Positions 1 through 8,771 of a stretch of 64,000 bases of DNA are shown one piece after another. The notes under the pieces are model-generated. The model did not search any database, was not told where the DNA came from, and worked only from the letters and a program-made list of their open reading frames with translations. Position 1 is the stretch's first letter; the number at the start of each line of letters is the position of its first letter. The stretch covers positions 2,170,001 through 2,234,000 of the forward strand of contig NZ_CP048114.1 in assembly GCF_010093025.1 (NCBI RefSeq). Direction: 5' to 3'. The stretch comes from Edaphobacter sp. 12200R-103 (GTDB taxonomy: Bacteria > Acidobacteriota > Terriglobia > Terriglobales > Acidobacteriaceae). Made by a program: the position numbers and the translations under genes.

Positions 1-625
1 TGGTGATGTCCAGCCCATCCACCACATACATGTTGCCTACGCTGCTGCGACCGTTTGCGCTGGCCGTCACCTGCGTCTCCGAGCCGTAGTTGTCGGTCGA
101 TTGTCCATTGCCGCCGCTGCCCTGCACCCCTAGCCCCGTCACACCAGGCGCCAGCGTCACCAGGCCAAGCTGGTTGCGTCCCGGTAAAGGCAGCGAATCG
201 AGTGCCTCGGTATCGATCGTCAACTGCGTGCGCGACTCTGCCGTATCCAGCACTGGCGCCTGATCGGAGACCTCCACCACCTGCTGCGAAGTAGCAATCG
301 CCAGCGTAATAGGAACGTTCATCAACTGTGCTGTCGTCAGCGTAAAGGGGACCTTGCTTGTCCCGAAGCCGGCAGCGGTGGCCGATACAACATAGTTGCC
401 CGGAGCCAGACTCAGAAACCGGTAGCCGCCGCGCGCATCCGACTCGACTGTCTGCGAGACCTTCGTCGCCGTATTGGTCAACGCCAGCGTAGCTCCGGGA
501 ACAGCCGCGCCCGTCGCATCCTGCACAGTACCCTGCAGGCTTCCTGAGAACTGCGCCAACGCCCTATGCGAAAAAAACAACACAACGACCAGACCGCTAA
601 GATGTAGCAGTTTTCGTAAAGACAT
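1..625 (-). CDS. TonB-dependent receptor, carboxypeptidase-regulatory-like N-terminus (partial)
   Basis: Only the first 208 codons lie in the window; the frame runs open off the left edge. The ATG at 625 follows an AGGAGAAAGGTG ribosome site and starts a signal peptide ending near FFSHRALA-Q. Next comes a carboxypeptidase-regulatory (CarboxypepD_reg) beta-sandwich with the typical GTVQDATGAAVPGATL, GGYRFLSLAPGNY and VVSATAAGF motifs. A plug-domain start follows (LPLPGRNQLGLVTLAPGV, then MYVVDGLDIT). This order is the signature of Oar-like outer-membrane receptors that are abundant in Acidobacteriota and are presumed to take up oligosaccharides or other large ligands. The beta-barrel is outside the window, so the substrate cannot be guessed. 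A sigma70-type promoter lies about 125 bases upstream. Confidence 0.85.
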   Translation of the reverse strand, partial: MSLRKLLHLSGLVVVLFFSHRALAQFSGSLQGTVQDATGAAVPGATLALTNTATKVSQTVESDARGGYRFLSLAPGNYVVSATAAGFGTSKVPFTLTTAQLMNVPITLAIATSQQVVEVSDQAPVLDTAESRTQLTIDTEALDSLPLPGRNQLGLVTLAPGVTGLGVQGSGGNGQSTDNYGSETQVTASANGRSSVGNMYVVDGLDIT

Positions 626-748
626 CACCTTTCTCCTGAAAACAGAACCTGGAGGGGCCGCCTCTGACATGAAGACTCGTCTGGGTTCAGCGCAAGACCC
701 GGCTCCACGCATGGCGCATGGAAAACTCCACACGCTCACACCGACGGA

Positions 749-778
749 ACAGTATCCGTTTTAATGTTTCATTGTCAA
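749..778 (-). promoter_or_regulatory. Sigma70-type promoter for the TonB receptor gene
   Basis: On the minus strand a perfect TTGACA (773-778) is separated by 18 bases from TACTGT (749-754). It lies in an AT-rich stretch and would give a leader of roughly 115 bases before the ATG at 625. The assignment is by motif only. Confidence 0.55.
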
Positions 779-877
779 TTAATAATTTTTGTAGATCTTA
801 TATAACTTTCATTTTTACGAAACAGCAAAACCTCTACCTATCTTCTTGCATACAGCTCTGACAGTCCCGTTGAACGT

Positions 878-918
878 GTCATCTTGAGCGAAGCGTCTCG
901 CAGCTTCACCGCGATGAC
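878..918. repeat. Dispersed palindromic repeat (GAGCGAAGC type)
   Basis: Terminal GTCATC (878-883) pairs with GATGAC (913-918), and an inner GAAGC pairs with GCTTC. The TTGAGCGAAGC core matches elements near 22922, 24949 and 50968, so this looks like one copy of a REP-like family. Confidence 0.5.
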
Positions 919-947
919 AACCCAGCAATTCCGCGCACAAGGCTGGA

Positions 948-2399
948 TCAGGAGGAGACGACCTTCCGCCCGATCTCCTCAACCGTCCCTACCAGAAGAT
1001 CGAAGTCCTCCCGGCGCGAGCGATGATTCGAGATGGCCACACGAATCGCGAAACGCCCGTCGAGCACCGTCCCCGACGGCACAGCCACGCCGCTCTCCTG
1101 CAGCCGCATCAGGATCTCCCTGTTCTGCGCCTCGTCAGCATCGGTATAGCGGAAGCAGACAATATTAAGTGGGACTTCCGCGGCCAACTCCAACCGCTGC
1201 GATCGCTCGATCAACGAGGCGAGGTACTGCGCCTGCTCAACGTTCTGGTCCACAACAGCCGTGATCGCATCGACACCCAGAGACTTCAGGCTCATCCACG
1301 CTTTCAGCGACCGGAAGCCTCGCGACAACTCAATCCCTCGGTCCGCAAAACGGATCCCACCCGCAGCCGGGCCTCGCTCCATCGCGGTCAGATAGCTTGC
1401 TCCGGTGGCGAAGGCAGCCATGTGCTCCTCGGGGTCGCGTACCAGCACACAGCCGATGTCGTAAGGCATGTAGGCCCACTTGTGCAGATCGAATGCCAGC
1501 GAGTCCGCACGTTCGATTCCGCTCACGCGCGACCGGAGCTTCTGCGACCAGTAAGCCGGCGCGCCAAATGCTCCATCCACGTGGAACCACAGACCTTCCT
1601 CTACACAGAGATCGGCAATCGCCACCAGATCGTCCGTAGCTCCCGTGTTTACGGTTCCGGCGGTCGCCACCACGCACACCGGCCTCGACCCTGCAGCACG
1701 ATCCGCGGCAATCGCCTGCTTCAGTTCGTCCACCCGCATCCGGTAGCCGCTGTCCACTCCAATGGCACAGAGTCCGGCACGGCCCATCCCCATCAGCTCC
1801 ATCGCCTTCTTCAACCAGCTATGGGTCTCGGTCGAGCAATATACCCGCAGCAGAGGTCCGTCCCGCAGCCCCTCTGCCCGCAGATCGAAGCCCGCCCTCG
1901 CATGGCGACCCACCGCCAGTCCGATCAGGTTGGCCATGGTGCCTCCGGTGGTCAACAGGCCGCTCGCTCCGGCCGGCATCCCCATCAGCTCCGCCATCCA
2001 CCCGATGACCTGCTCCTCGACCAGGGTGGCCGAGTCGTCAAATCCGCCCACATTGGGGTTCATTCCGGCAGCCAGCATCTCGGCCAGCATGCCCTCGGCT
2101 GTTCCGTTTCCCATCACCCATCCCCAGAAGCGCGGGTGGGTATTCCCGATGCCGTACGGAAGAACGTGCTTCAGGAAGCTCTCATAGGCAGCCGCAGCTC
2201 CCTCTCCTTCGCGGGGAATCCCAGAGTCCTCCAGCGCGCTTCGAGAGTCGTCAGGCAGAGGCTGCCAGACTGGCTGCTCCCGCCGCCCCTGCAGATGCGC
2301 AAGCATCACATCCACCATGCGATGCCCCAGCTCGCGCAATGTATTCCAGTCGCTCTCCGTGCCGGGGTCCAATGTCTTTTCCGCATCGTCGGAACGCAT
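948..2399 (-). CDS. Pyridoxal-phosphate-dependent group II amino-acid decarboxylase
   Basis: The 483-residue product matches the length of aromatic-L-amino-acid and related group II decarboxylases. Visible landmarks are THSW with His193, which stacks on PLP in the family; HVDGAFGAP with Asp275, which binds the pyridine nitrogen; and SLAFDLHKWAY, whose Lys307 should form the Schiff base. An NTHPRFWGW segment near residue 86 is typical of the family's N-terminal part. The protein should remove the carboxyl group from an amino acid in the cytoplasm, but substrate choice (aromatic amino acid, glutamate or other) cannot be read from the motifs. The ATG at 2399 follows a GGAGGTGAG ribosome site. 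It stands alone, downstream of the DUF427 gene on the same strand. Confidence 0.9.
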   Translation of the reverse strand: MRSDDAEKTLDPGTESDWNTLRELGHRMVDVMLAHLQGRREQPVWQPLPDDSRSALEDSGIPREGEGAAAAYESFLKHVLPYGIGNTHPRFWGWVMGNGTAEGMLAEMLAAGMNPNVGGFDDSATLVEEQVIGWMAELMGMPAGASGLLTTGGTMANLIGLAVGRHARAGFDLRAEGLRDGPLLRVYCSTETHSWLKKAMELMGMGRAGLCAIGVDSGYRMRVDELKQAIAADRAAGSRPVCVVATAGTVNTGATDDLVAIADLCVEEGLWFHVDGAFGAPAYWSQKLRSRVSGIERADSLAFDLHKWAYMPYDIGCVLVRDPEEHMAAFATGASYLTAMERGPAAGGIRFADRGIELSRGFRSLKAWMSLKSLGVDAITAVVDQNVEQAQYLASLIERSQRLELAAEVPLNIVCFRYTDADEAQNREILMRLQESGVAVPSGTVLDGRFAIRVAISNHRSRREDFDLLVGTVEEIGRKVVSS

Positions 2400-2530
2400 T
2401 TTGGCTCACCTCCAGCGAACTGGTTCACCCTTGGGAGCAAGATACACCTCCGCAGGAGCCCCATCGGTAGCGTCCAGCAGGTTGTCGCAAACTGAAAATT
2501 CCGGATAACCGCCGTCGGCGGCAAAAGAGG

Positions 2531-2815
2531 TTACTTCGTAATCTCGACACCGCGCCAGAAGGCGATGTGATGCTTTACGTTCCGGGCGGCGGGCTTCGGG
2601 TCCGGATAGTACCACGCCGCGTCCTGGTTCTCCTGACCATCTACGAGGATGGTGTAGTAGCGCGCCTGGCCCTTCCACGGACAGCTGGAGGTCGTCGAGC
2701 TTGGCCTCAGGAACTCTCGCTTAACCGTCTCTTCGGGAAAGTAGATATTACCTTCTACCGTTTCGTAGATCTCGCTCTCGGCCAGAACCTGCCCATTCCA
2801 AACTGCCTTTGCCAT
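2531..2815 (-). CDS. DUF427 family protein
   Basis: The 94-residue product carries the compact DUF427 fold: a start of the MAKAVWNGQVLAES type, VEGNIYFPEETV, the SSCPWKGQARYYT core and the closing AFWRGVEIT. The family is widespread in bacteria and has no established biochemical role. I start at the ATG at 2815, because family members begin at this MAKA-type sequence; an upstream in-frame ATG at 2887 would add 24 residues unlike the family. The gene reads toward the decarboxylase, 131 bases away, and could share its transcript. The sequence between them encodes nothing I can support. Confidence 0.85.
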   Translation of the reverse strand: MAKAVWNGQVLAESEIYETVEGNIYFPEETVKREFLRPSSTTSSCPWKGQARYYTILVDGQENQDAAWYYPDPKPAARNVKHHIAFWRGVEITK

Positions 2816-3043
2816 AGTATGCAACCCATTTTCTTTCTGTAATTTACAGCAAAGCCGCCCTAATCCCTCAGGCGGCCCAACGCACATCAGTTTCCAAAGG
2901 CTACTTTAGTATTTGTAACAGAATCGCCGGGAAAAACAAACGCGAGGCTAAGTCGTTCTTTCTCAACGTTTCGCAGCACTCTCGTGCAGCTTGACGGACA
3001 AAGAAGGCCTTCGCCTCGCGCATGGTGTGATCGATACAGTCTG

Positions 3044-5887
3044 TCAGGCGGCCTCTCCCTCCGGCTGCGCAACCTGCTTCTGATAGCTGCATGGAGGAGT
3101 GGCGGAGACAGCCTCTTCCGCCTCCGGGGCACCCTTCTTCTTTCTGCGCTTCGGCAGAGCATCGTGGTTATTCGGACACACCCAGAAGGTTCCCTTGTCG
3201 TGGGCTACCTCCAGCAGGTAGGCGCTGTCGCACTTCGGACAGGTCTCGTTGATCAGCTTCTGGTTCGAGGCAAAGTCGCACTTGGGATAGTTCACGCAGC
3301 CGTAGAAGACATCCCCACGTTTGGTCTTGCGCGCGGCGATATCGCCGCCGCACTTGGGGCACTTTACATCAAGCAGGTCCTGCTTGATGTACTTGCACTT
3401 CGGATATCCACTGCAGCTGGTGAACTCACCATACTGCCCCTGCCGCAGAAGCAGCGGCTTGCCGCACTTCGGGCAGGCCTCTTCCAGCTGGACTGGCGGC
3501 TTCTGCTGCACCTTCTGGTTCAGCTTGCGGATCGTCTTGCACGGAGGATCTTCGTTATAGCCCGGGCAGGCCATGAAGGGTCCCCACGGTCCGTTGCGCA
3601 GCACCATCACGCGCCCGCAGTTATCGCAGAACTCCTCCTCGGCGACATCGTCCGCTCCGGGAGCATTCAGGTCCGGCTTGGAGGCGTAATTTTCCTTGGT
3701 GAAGTCGCAGCTGAAGGTCTCGACCACGACCTTCTTTCCCTTCCCCTGCGCCTGATTGATCGCTTCGGTCAGCTCCTTCGCGTCCTTCACCTCGCGACTG
3801 AACTCGGTGACATCCTCGGTCATCGCCTTCACGGTCATCGGGAAGGTAAAAGCGTCAGTGATCTTCTTCACGACCGACTTCGCGTTCTTCTTCCACGGCC
3901 CCGCAGCCACGTTCATCGGTTTCGACTTCGTGAAGTTCGAGCAGGAGAAGAAGCTGCCAAACTTGCCCCACTTCAGAATCAGCGGGGAGCCGCACTGCTC
4001 GCAGACCTCGTCGGTCTTGTGCTCCATCCGCTTGATATCTTCCATATGCTTCTCGGCGACCTTGAGCTCTTTTTCAAAGTGGTCGTAGAAGCCGGTCAGC
4101 AGATCCGTCCAGCGCTCCTGTCCATCCTCCACTGCATCCAGCTCGACTTCGAGCGTGGCCGTGTACTGCGTATCGAAGATGTACGGGAAGTTCTTGACCA
4201 GCAGCTTGGTGACAACGATTCCGATCTCGGTTGGTACAAACCGACCCGTAATCTTCTTTACATAATCGCGGTCCTGAATGGTGTTGATGATCGAAGCATA
4301 GGTCGAAGGCCGCCCGATTCCCTTCTCCTCGAGCGTCTTCACCAGACTGGCCTCGTTGTAGCGCGGCGGAGGCTGAGTAAACTTCTGCTGCGGATCAAGC
4401 TTCTCGAGCTTCAGCGCTTCCCCGGAGAGCAGCTCAGGCAGTCTGCGCTCCGAGTCATCTTCGCCCTCCGCATCCTGCGTAACGTTGACCTGCGCAAGAC
4501 GCTCTTCCTTCGCGGCCTTCTCTTTGGCCGCCTGGCGGGCGCGTTTCTCTTCCTCTTCAAACTTCAGGTGACCATCGAACTTCAGCACGCTCCCGCTGAC
4601 CCGGAAGTCATAGGTCAGCTTCGCCTTTGCCTCAATCTCAACCGTGGTCTGGTCGAAGACCGCCGGAGTCATCTGGCTGGCGACGAAACGCTGCCAGATC
4701 AGCTTGTACAGCCGATACTGTTCGTCGGAGAGATATCGGCGAATCGAATCCGGCGTGAACCGTACCGAAGTCGGACGGATCGCCTCGTGGGCGTCCTGCG
4801 CCTGGGCCTGCTTTTTGCCCGCAAACTCGTTTGGCTTCGTCGGAAGATAGCCAGCGCCCAGCTTGCCGATATACTCGCGTGCCTCTGCTATCGCATCCGG
4901 GCTGACACGGGTGGAATCGGTACGCATGTAGGTGATCAGGCCGACCGTGCCTTCCGGACCCAACTCCACGCCCTCATAGAGACGCTGGGCCACGCCCATC
5001 GTGCGCCGCACGTTGAAACCCAGGCGTCCAGCAGCCTCCTGCTGGAGCTTGCTGGTCGTAAAGGGAGCCTTGGGGTTGTTCCTGCGCTCTTTCTTCTCGA
5101 CCGACTTTACCGCCCACTTCGCGGTGTGAAGTTCGCCGACAACCTCATCAACTGCTTCACGATCCGGGAGGGCGTTCGAGAGGAACTGTTCCTTGCCGTC
5201 AGCATCGACGCCATTGGCGACGCGTGACGGAATCCCATTCACCCCGACAAACCGCGCCGTAAATCCCTGCTTGCCGGCAGCCAGAAGATCGGCGTCGATG
5301 GTCCAGTACTCTACTGGCTTGAAGTCGTTGATCTCCTGCTCGCGCTCGACAATCAGCCGCAGGGCGACCGTCTGCACGCGCCCAGCGCTCAGACCGCGGC
5401 GAACCTTGTCCCACAACAGGGGCGAGATCTGGTAACCCACCAGCCGGTCCAGCACGCGGCGGGTCTGCTGCGCATCCACCAGGTTTTCGTCCACGTCGCG
5501 CGCATGCTCAAAGGCCGCACGAACGGCCTTCTGGGTGATCTCATTAAAGGTGACGCGACGAACCTTTTTCTTATCCTTAACCACCGGCAGCAGCTGCATC
5601 GAAAGATGCGCCGCGATCGCCTCGCCTTCGCGATCCGGGTCAGGCGCCAGGTAAACCGCATCGGCCTTCGCCGCCAGCTTCTTCAGGCGGTCGACGACCT
5701 TCTCCTTTCCAGGAGAGACGATCAGCGTCGGCTCGAAGGTCCTCTTCTTCAGCTCTACACCGATGTCGTTTTTGGGCAGGTCCATGATGTGGCCGATCGA
5801 GGCCTCCACCAGGTAATCACTGCCGAGATATTTCCCGATCGTCTTCGCCTTCGCGGGCGACTCTACGATCACGAGTGACTTAGCCAT
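3044..5887 (-). CDS. topA: DNA topoisomerase I (type IA) with five C-terminal zinc ribbons
   Basis: The 947-residue enzyme relaxes negatively supercoiled DNA by nicking one strand through a tyrosine. A Toprim domain fills the N-terminus (SLVIVESPAKAKTIGKYL; acidic APDPDREGEAIA at 81-92), and the active-site Tyr320 sits in GLITYMRTDSTRVSP. After the catalytic core come five Cys4-type ribbon modules. They start at CEQCGSPL, CDNCGRVM, CPKCGKPL, CPKCGGDI and CPKCDSAY, the last ending in an unusual CPNN. E. coli TopA is 865 residues with fewer intact zinc-binding sites, so this tail is long. The ATG at 5887 gives the canonical MAKSLVIVESPAKAKTI start. It is transcribed in the same direction as dprA, 272 bases downstream of it, and probably has its own promoter in that gap. 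Confidence 0.97.
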   Translation of the reverse strand: MAKSLVIVESPAKAKTIGKYLGSDYLVEASIGHIMDLPKNDIGVELKKRTFEPTLIVSPGKEKVVDRLKKLAAKADAVYLAPDPDREGEAIAAHLSMQLLPVVKDKKKVRRVTFNEITQKAVRAAFEHARDVDENLVDAQQTRRVLDRLVGYQISPLLWDKVRRGLSAGRVQTVALRLIVEREQEINDFKPVEYWTIDADLLAAGKQGFTARFVGVNGIPSRVANGVDADGKEQFLSNALPDREAVDEVVGELHTAKWAVKSVEKKERRNNPKAPFTTSKLQQEAAGRLGFNVRRTMGVAQRLYEGVELGPEGTVGLITYMRTDSTRVSPDAIAEAREYIGKLGAGYLPTKPNEFAGKKQAQAQDAHEAIRPTSVRFTPDSIRRYLSDEQYRLYKLIWQRFVASQMTPAVFDQTTVEIEAKAKLTYDFRVSGSVLKFDGHLKFEEEEKRARQAAKEKAAKEERLAQVNVTQDAEGEDDSERRLPELLSGEALKLEKLDPQQKFTQPPPRYNEASLVKTLEEKGIGRPSTYASIINTIQDRDYVKKITGRFVPTEIGIVVTKLLVKNFPYIFDTQYTATLEVELDAVEDGQERWTDLLTGFYDHFEKELKVAEKHMEDIKRMEHKTDEVCEQCGSPLILKWGKFGSFFSCSNFTKSKPMNVAAGPWKKNAKSVVKKITDAFTFPMTVKAMTEDVTEFSREVKDAKELTEAINQAQGKGKKVVVETFSCDFTKENYASKPDLNAPGADDVAEEEFCDNCGRVMVLRNGPWGPFMACPGYNEDPPCKTIRKLNQKVQQKPPVQLEEACPKCGKPLLLRQGQYGEFTSCSGYPKCKYIKQDLLDVKCPKCGGDIAARKTKRGDVFYGCVNYPKCDFASNQKLINETCPKCDSAYLLEVAHDKGTFWVCPNNHDALPKRRKKKGAPEAEEAVSATPPCSYQKQVAQPEGEAA

Positions 5888-6159
5888 TATTTCCCTTCAT
5901 TCCTCAGAACGTCGGCCCGAAGCCGGAGGTTCCATTTCCAACTGCACTGGCCTGCAATGATTCCCTTGCGAACTTAACACGGTTCGCCGGTTCCGTCATC
6001 TCCGGCGATTCCCAACAGACGAAGGCAGCCGTAAAACGTCATCAGGATAAAGCCGGGAAAAAGAGGACGGCAACGAGTGCAGCGTGGCCCCGCAAGCCAT
6101 TCAAATAAATCAATTTACGATATTGGACCCGCACGGAATTTCCGCTGTTAACCCGGCAG

Positions 6160-7368
6160 TTACATTGTGCGGACGTAATTCTTTCCCGGCAGCTGCCGAA
6201 CCCGGCCAGCCAGTTCCAGCTCAAACAACCCGGTGAAGATCTCCGCCGACCCAAGTTGGCCCTCCAACAGCTCCATCAGCTCGTCCAGCTGCGTCGTCTC
6301 ATCCTGCCTCAGCCTCTCCAGAATCATCCGTTCATGCTCTGAGAGCCTTGTTTCGCTAAATAAGGATGCAGCCTCCTGCGATTTCGATTCATCGCCTGCT
6401 GTAATGGCTACCTCCTGTTCCAGCTCAAGCCGGGTCTCCGAAGGCAGGTCTTCCCAGATATCCTCCCAGGTCGCCGTAAGCTTAGCTCCCTGCTTTATCA
6501 ACGTGTTAGGTCCCCACGCGTTCTTGTTGGTCACGTTTCCCGGAACGGCGTAGACGTCGCGGTTCTGCTCCATGGCCAGCCGCGCCGTGATCCTGGTGCC
6601 GCTGTGTTCTGCCGCCTCAATGACCAAGACACCTACACTCAATCCGCTCAGAATGCGATTCCTCACGGGGAAGTTCTGCGGAGCCGGAAAGGTCCCCAGC
6701 GGGTACTCGCTGACGATGGCGCCGCCGCTTTCGACGATCTGCTCCGCCAGGCGCTTGTTTTCCTTGGGATAGATCACGTCGATCCCCGTCCCCCAGACGG
6801 CGACCGTTCTACCCCGGGCTTCGAGCGCTCCCTTGTGAGCCGCCGTATCCACCCCACGGGCCATGCCGCTTAATATAGTCAGCCCTCGGGCTGCGAGATC
6901 GCGGGAGAGCATCTGGGCCATGCCCGCACCGTAGGTGGAAGGATGACGCGTCCCCACCACGGCGATGCCGGGGCGCGAGAGCAGACTTGCGTCGCCCCGA
7001 ATCCACAGCACCGCAGGCGGATCGTAGATTTCGCGGAGCCTCTCGGGGTACTCCTCATCCACGGGGGTCAGGATCGAACCGCCGTTCTCCTGGGTCCGGT
7101 TCCACTCCTCCTCGGCCGCTGTGCGAGCTTTGCCATCGAAGATGAACTGAGCTGATTGGGCAGGCATCCCCAGGCTCTCCAACTCAGTAAGTGAGGCTGT
7201 GAAGATCTGCTTGGGATCGCCCAGCCTGCGCATCACGCGCCATGTGCGGGTTGCTCCCATTGCGGGTGTCAACACGACGGCAAGCCACGCCAGCTGCGAT
7301 TCTGTCCATACCGTATTAACTGCACTCACCTGTTGGCCCGACTTCAAACTCTCTCCCTCGTCACGCAT
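6160..7368 (-). CDS. dprA: DNA-processing protein DprA (Smf)
   Basis: DprA loads RecA onto incoming single-stranded DNA during natural transformation. The 402-residue product has an N-terminal SAM-like region, the Rossmann core with IAVVGTRHPSTYG, LSGMARGVDTAAHKGAL, GTGIDVIYPKEN and the NFPVRNRILSGLS signature, and a C-terminal winged-helix-like domain (DETTQLDELMELLEG). All core motifs are intact. The start ATG at 7368 overlaps the stop of the upstream mannonate-dehydratase-like gene in ATGCGTGA, so the two are probably translationally coupled. The coupled partner is not a competence gene, so the pairing says little about function. Confidence 0.95.
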   Translation of the reverse strand: MRDEGESLKSGQQVSAVNTVWTESQLAWLAVVLTPAMGATRTWRVMRRLGDPKQIFTASLTELESLGMPAQSAQFIFDGKARTAAEEEWNRTQENGGSILTPVDEEYPERLREIYDPPAVLWIRGDASLLSRPGIAVVGTRHPSTYGAGMAQMLSRDLAARGLTILSGMARGVDTAAHKGALEARGRTVAVWGTGIDVIYPKENKRLAEQIVESGGAIVSEYPLGTFPAPQNFPVRNRILSGLSVGVLVIEAAEHSGTRITARLAMEQNRDVYAVPGNVTNKNAWGPNTLIKQGAKLTATWEDIWEDLPSETRLELEQEVAITAGDESKSQEAASLFSETRLSEHERMILERLRQDETTQLDELMELLEGQLGSAEIFTGLFELELAGRVRQLPGKNYVRTM

Positions 7369-8464
7369 CCTGCGACTGCACGGCTTGAATCAGACCGCGG
7401 ATATATCCATAACAGTACGCGAACGACTGCAGACCGTGGGGATCGCTCTCCGCCTGCGGAACATGGTCCGGCATCAGCATGTACGGATAACCGACCTCTT
7501 TGTAGACATGGATTGCCTTCCACATGTCCACGTCGCCCTCATCCGGATACACCTCGATGAAGTCGTCACGATGCCCCCGGATGTTGCGGAAGTGCACGTT
7601 GAAGATCTTCTTCCGCGTTCCGAAGTAGCGGATCACGTCGAAGATCTCTTTTCCGGGATCGGCCAGCATCTCCGACACCGTTCCCTGGCAAAAGTTCAGC
7701 CCGTGATACTCGCTCTCGCGGATGGACACAAACTTCTTGAGACCATCGACGGTGCCCAGCACGCGGTCCACACCCTGGTAGCCCGCAGGCGGCACTCCGG
7801 GGTCCTGAGGATGACACGCCATCCTGATCTTGTACTCGTTCGCTACCGGGATCACCTTGTCGAGGAAGTAGGTAATCCTCTCCCAGAACGCGTCGGCATC
7901 CACATGCCCGGCGATGGTAAGCGGCGTCTTCGGCTTCGCCTCTGCCAGCTTCCACTGGCTGTAGCTGGCATCTCCGCGTCCCGGGGCCCTTCCGCTGCGC
8001 AGCACTCCGAGGATGCTCATGTTGTACTTGATCGAAGGCAGCCCGACCTGCGCGCAGTTGCGAATCAACGTTTGAATTTGCTCGATGTCGCGGTCCCGCT
8101 CCGGGCTCTGCGCCAGCATGATGGCGGGATGCTTCTCGCGGTCGATGTAGCTTGACGTCAGGATAGGAGGCCCGACGCACAGAATCTCAATGCCGTTCTT
8201 CTCCGCCAGATCGCGCATGCGGCTCAACTCGTCGACGGTTGAGGCCACTCTTCCCTCTGACGTCTCCGGATAGCCGCAGATGTGCTTCACACCATACCGC
8301 GCCAGGTACTTCAGATGAGCGTCCGTCGTCGGTGCGCTCTGGCATCCCAGCTTCATCATCGCCTTCGGCATTCTGCGCTGCTTCGACGGAGCCGCCACGC
8401 CCGGCCTGGTTCCCAGCGCCAGCGCCGCCGTGCCCGATCCTGCAAGAAATCTTCTTCGATCCAC
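7361..8464 (-). CDS. Tat-exported mannonate dehydratase-like protein
   Basis: The 367-residue TIM-barrel protein resembles UxuA, which converts D-mannonate to 2-keto-3-deoxygluconate in hexuronate breakdown. Family-like segments are ACHPQDPG, NFCQGTVSEML and VHFRNIRGHRDDF, which supply metal-binding His, Cys and Asp residues in UxuA. Unlike textbook UxuA it starts with a twin-arginine signal, VDRRRFLAGSGTAALAL, so it should cross the membrane folded. I choose the GTG at 8464, preceded by GGGAG at good spacing; an ATG at 8533 would put 23 extra residues before the signal. The stop overlaps the dprA start by 8 bases. A related sugar-acid isomerase or dehydratase of different specificity is possible. 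Confidence 0.75.
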   Translation of the reverse strand: MDRRRFLAGSGTAALALGTRPGVAAPSKQRRMPKAMMKLGCQSAPTTDAHLKYLARYGVKHICGYPETSEGRVASTVDELSRMRDLAEKNGIEILCVGPPILTSSYIDREKHPAIMLAQSPERDRDIEQIQTLIRNCAQVGLPSIKYNMSILGVLRSGRAPGRGDASYSQWKLAEAKPKTPLTIAGHVDADAFWERITYFLDKVIPVANEYKIRMACHPQDPGVPPAGYQGVDRVLGTVDGLKKFVSIRESEYHGLNFCQGTVSEMLADPGKEIFDVIRYFGTRKKIFNVHFRNIRGHRDDFIEVYPDEGDVDMWKAIHVYKEVGYPYMLMPDHVPQAESDPHGLQSFAYCYGYIRGLIQAVQSQDA

Positions 8465-8542
8465 GAATCGCTCCCATCCTGCGGATACATTGCATCCGCA
8501 GAGAATCCTACAATCCCTGCCGCGGAAGCTCACCGGAAATCT

Positions 8543-8734
8543 TCATTCGCCCTCATCGCACCGCTTGCAGTTCAGCTCCGCCCCCAGGCGCGAGCGCCTA
8601 CCCTCTTCGGTCGTCACCCACTCACGAACCGTCCAGGGAGGATCGTGCCGCACATGCTGGTTATGGCCGCACTCCAGCTCGGCCACCCAATGGTTCTCTT
8701 CATCCCGATGAAAGCCGATGATCGCACGCTGCAT
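8543..8734 (-). CDS. DUF3565 family small protein
   Basis: The 63-residue product shows the DUF3565 pattern: IIGFHRDEENHWVAELECGH, QHVRHDPPW, a WVTTEEGR stretch and a closing LNCKRCDE. Conserved Cys and His residues (ECGH, QHVRH, CKRC) suggest a small metal-binding fold, but no function is established. The ATG at 8734 has a GAGAGGTG site 8 bases upstream and is preferred to an in-frame ATG at 8755. It sits 78 bases upstream of the Tat-exported sugar-acid enzyme on the same strand and divergently from mqnA. Confidence 0.8.
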   Translation of the reverse strand: MQRAIIGFHRDEENHWVAELECGHNQHVRHDPPWTVREWVTTEEGRRSRLGAELNCKRCDEGE

Positions 8735-8771
8735 CGTCGGTACACCTCTCTGCATCTTCTAAACTAGGTCT

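Larger units (their letters stand above)
626..947. other. Intergenic region, AT-rich promoter zone plus a dispersed repeat
   Basis: This gap of 322 bases holds the receptor promoter (749-778), an AT-rich block around 765-825 and a degenerate dispersed repeat at 878-918. No convincing coding sequence was found in it. Confidence 0.6.

Noticed and set aside
1023..2495. A 490-codon open frame antisense to the PLP decarboxylase.
   Set aside because: The translation is His/Arg/Gln-rich without known motifs, and the sense gene is complete with its catalytic residues.
2406..2678. Frame between DUF427 and the decarboxylase ending TDGAPAEVYLAPKGEPVRW.
   Set aside because: The plausible-looking end has no usable start codon after the DUF427 stop, and the first half is DUF427 in another frame.
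2901..3092. 63-codon frame overlapping the 3' end of topA.
   Set aside because: Overlaps the conserved gene, has no ribosome site and no recognisable pattern.
2984..5227. A 747-codon open frame antisense to topA.
   Set aside because: It lies wholly on the opposite strand of an intact, highly conserved gene and its translation is rich in Arg and Leu without domain signals. High GC in third positions makes such open frames common here.
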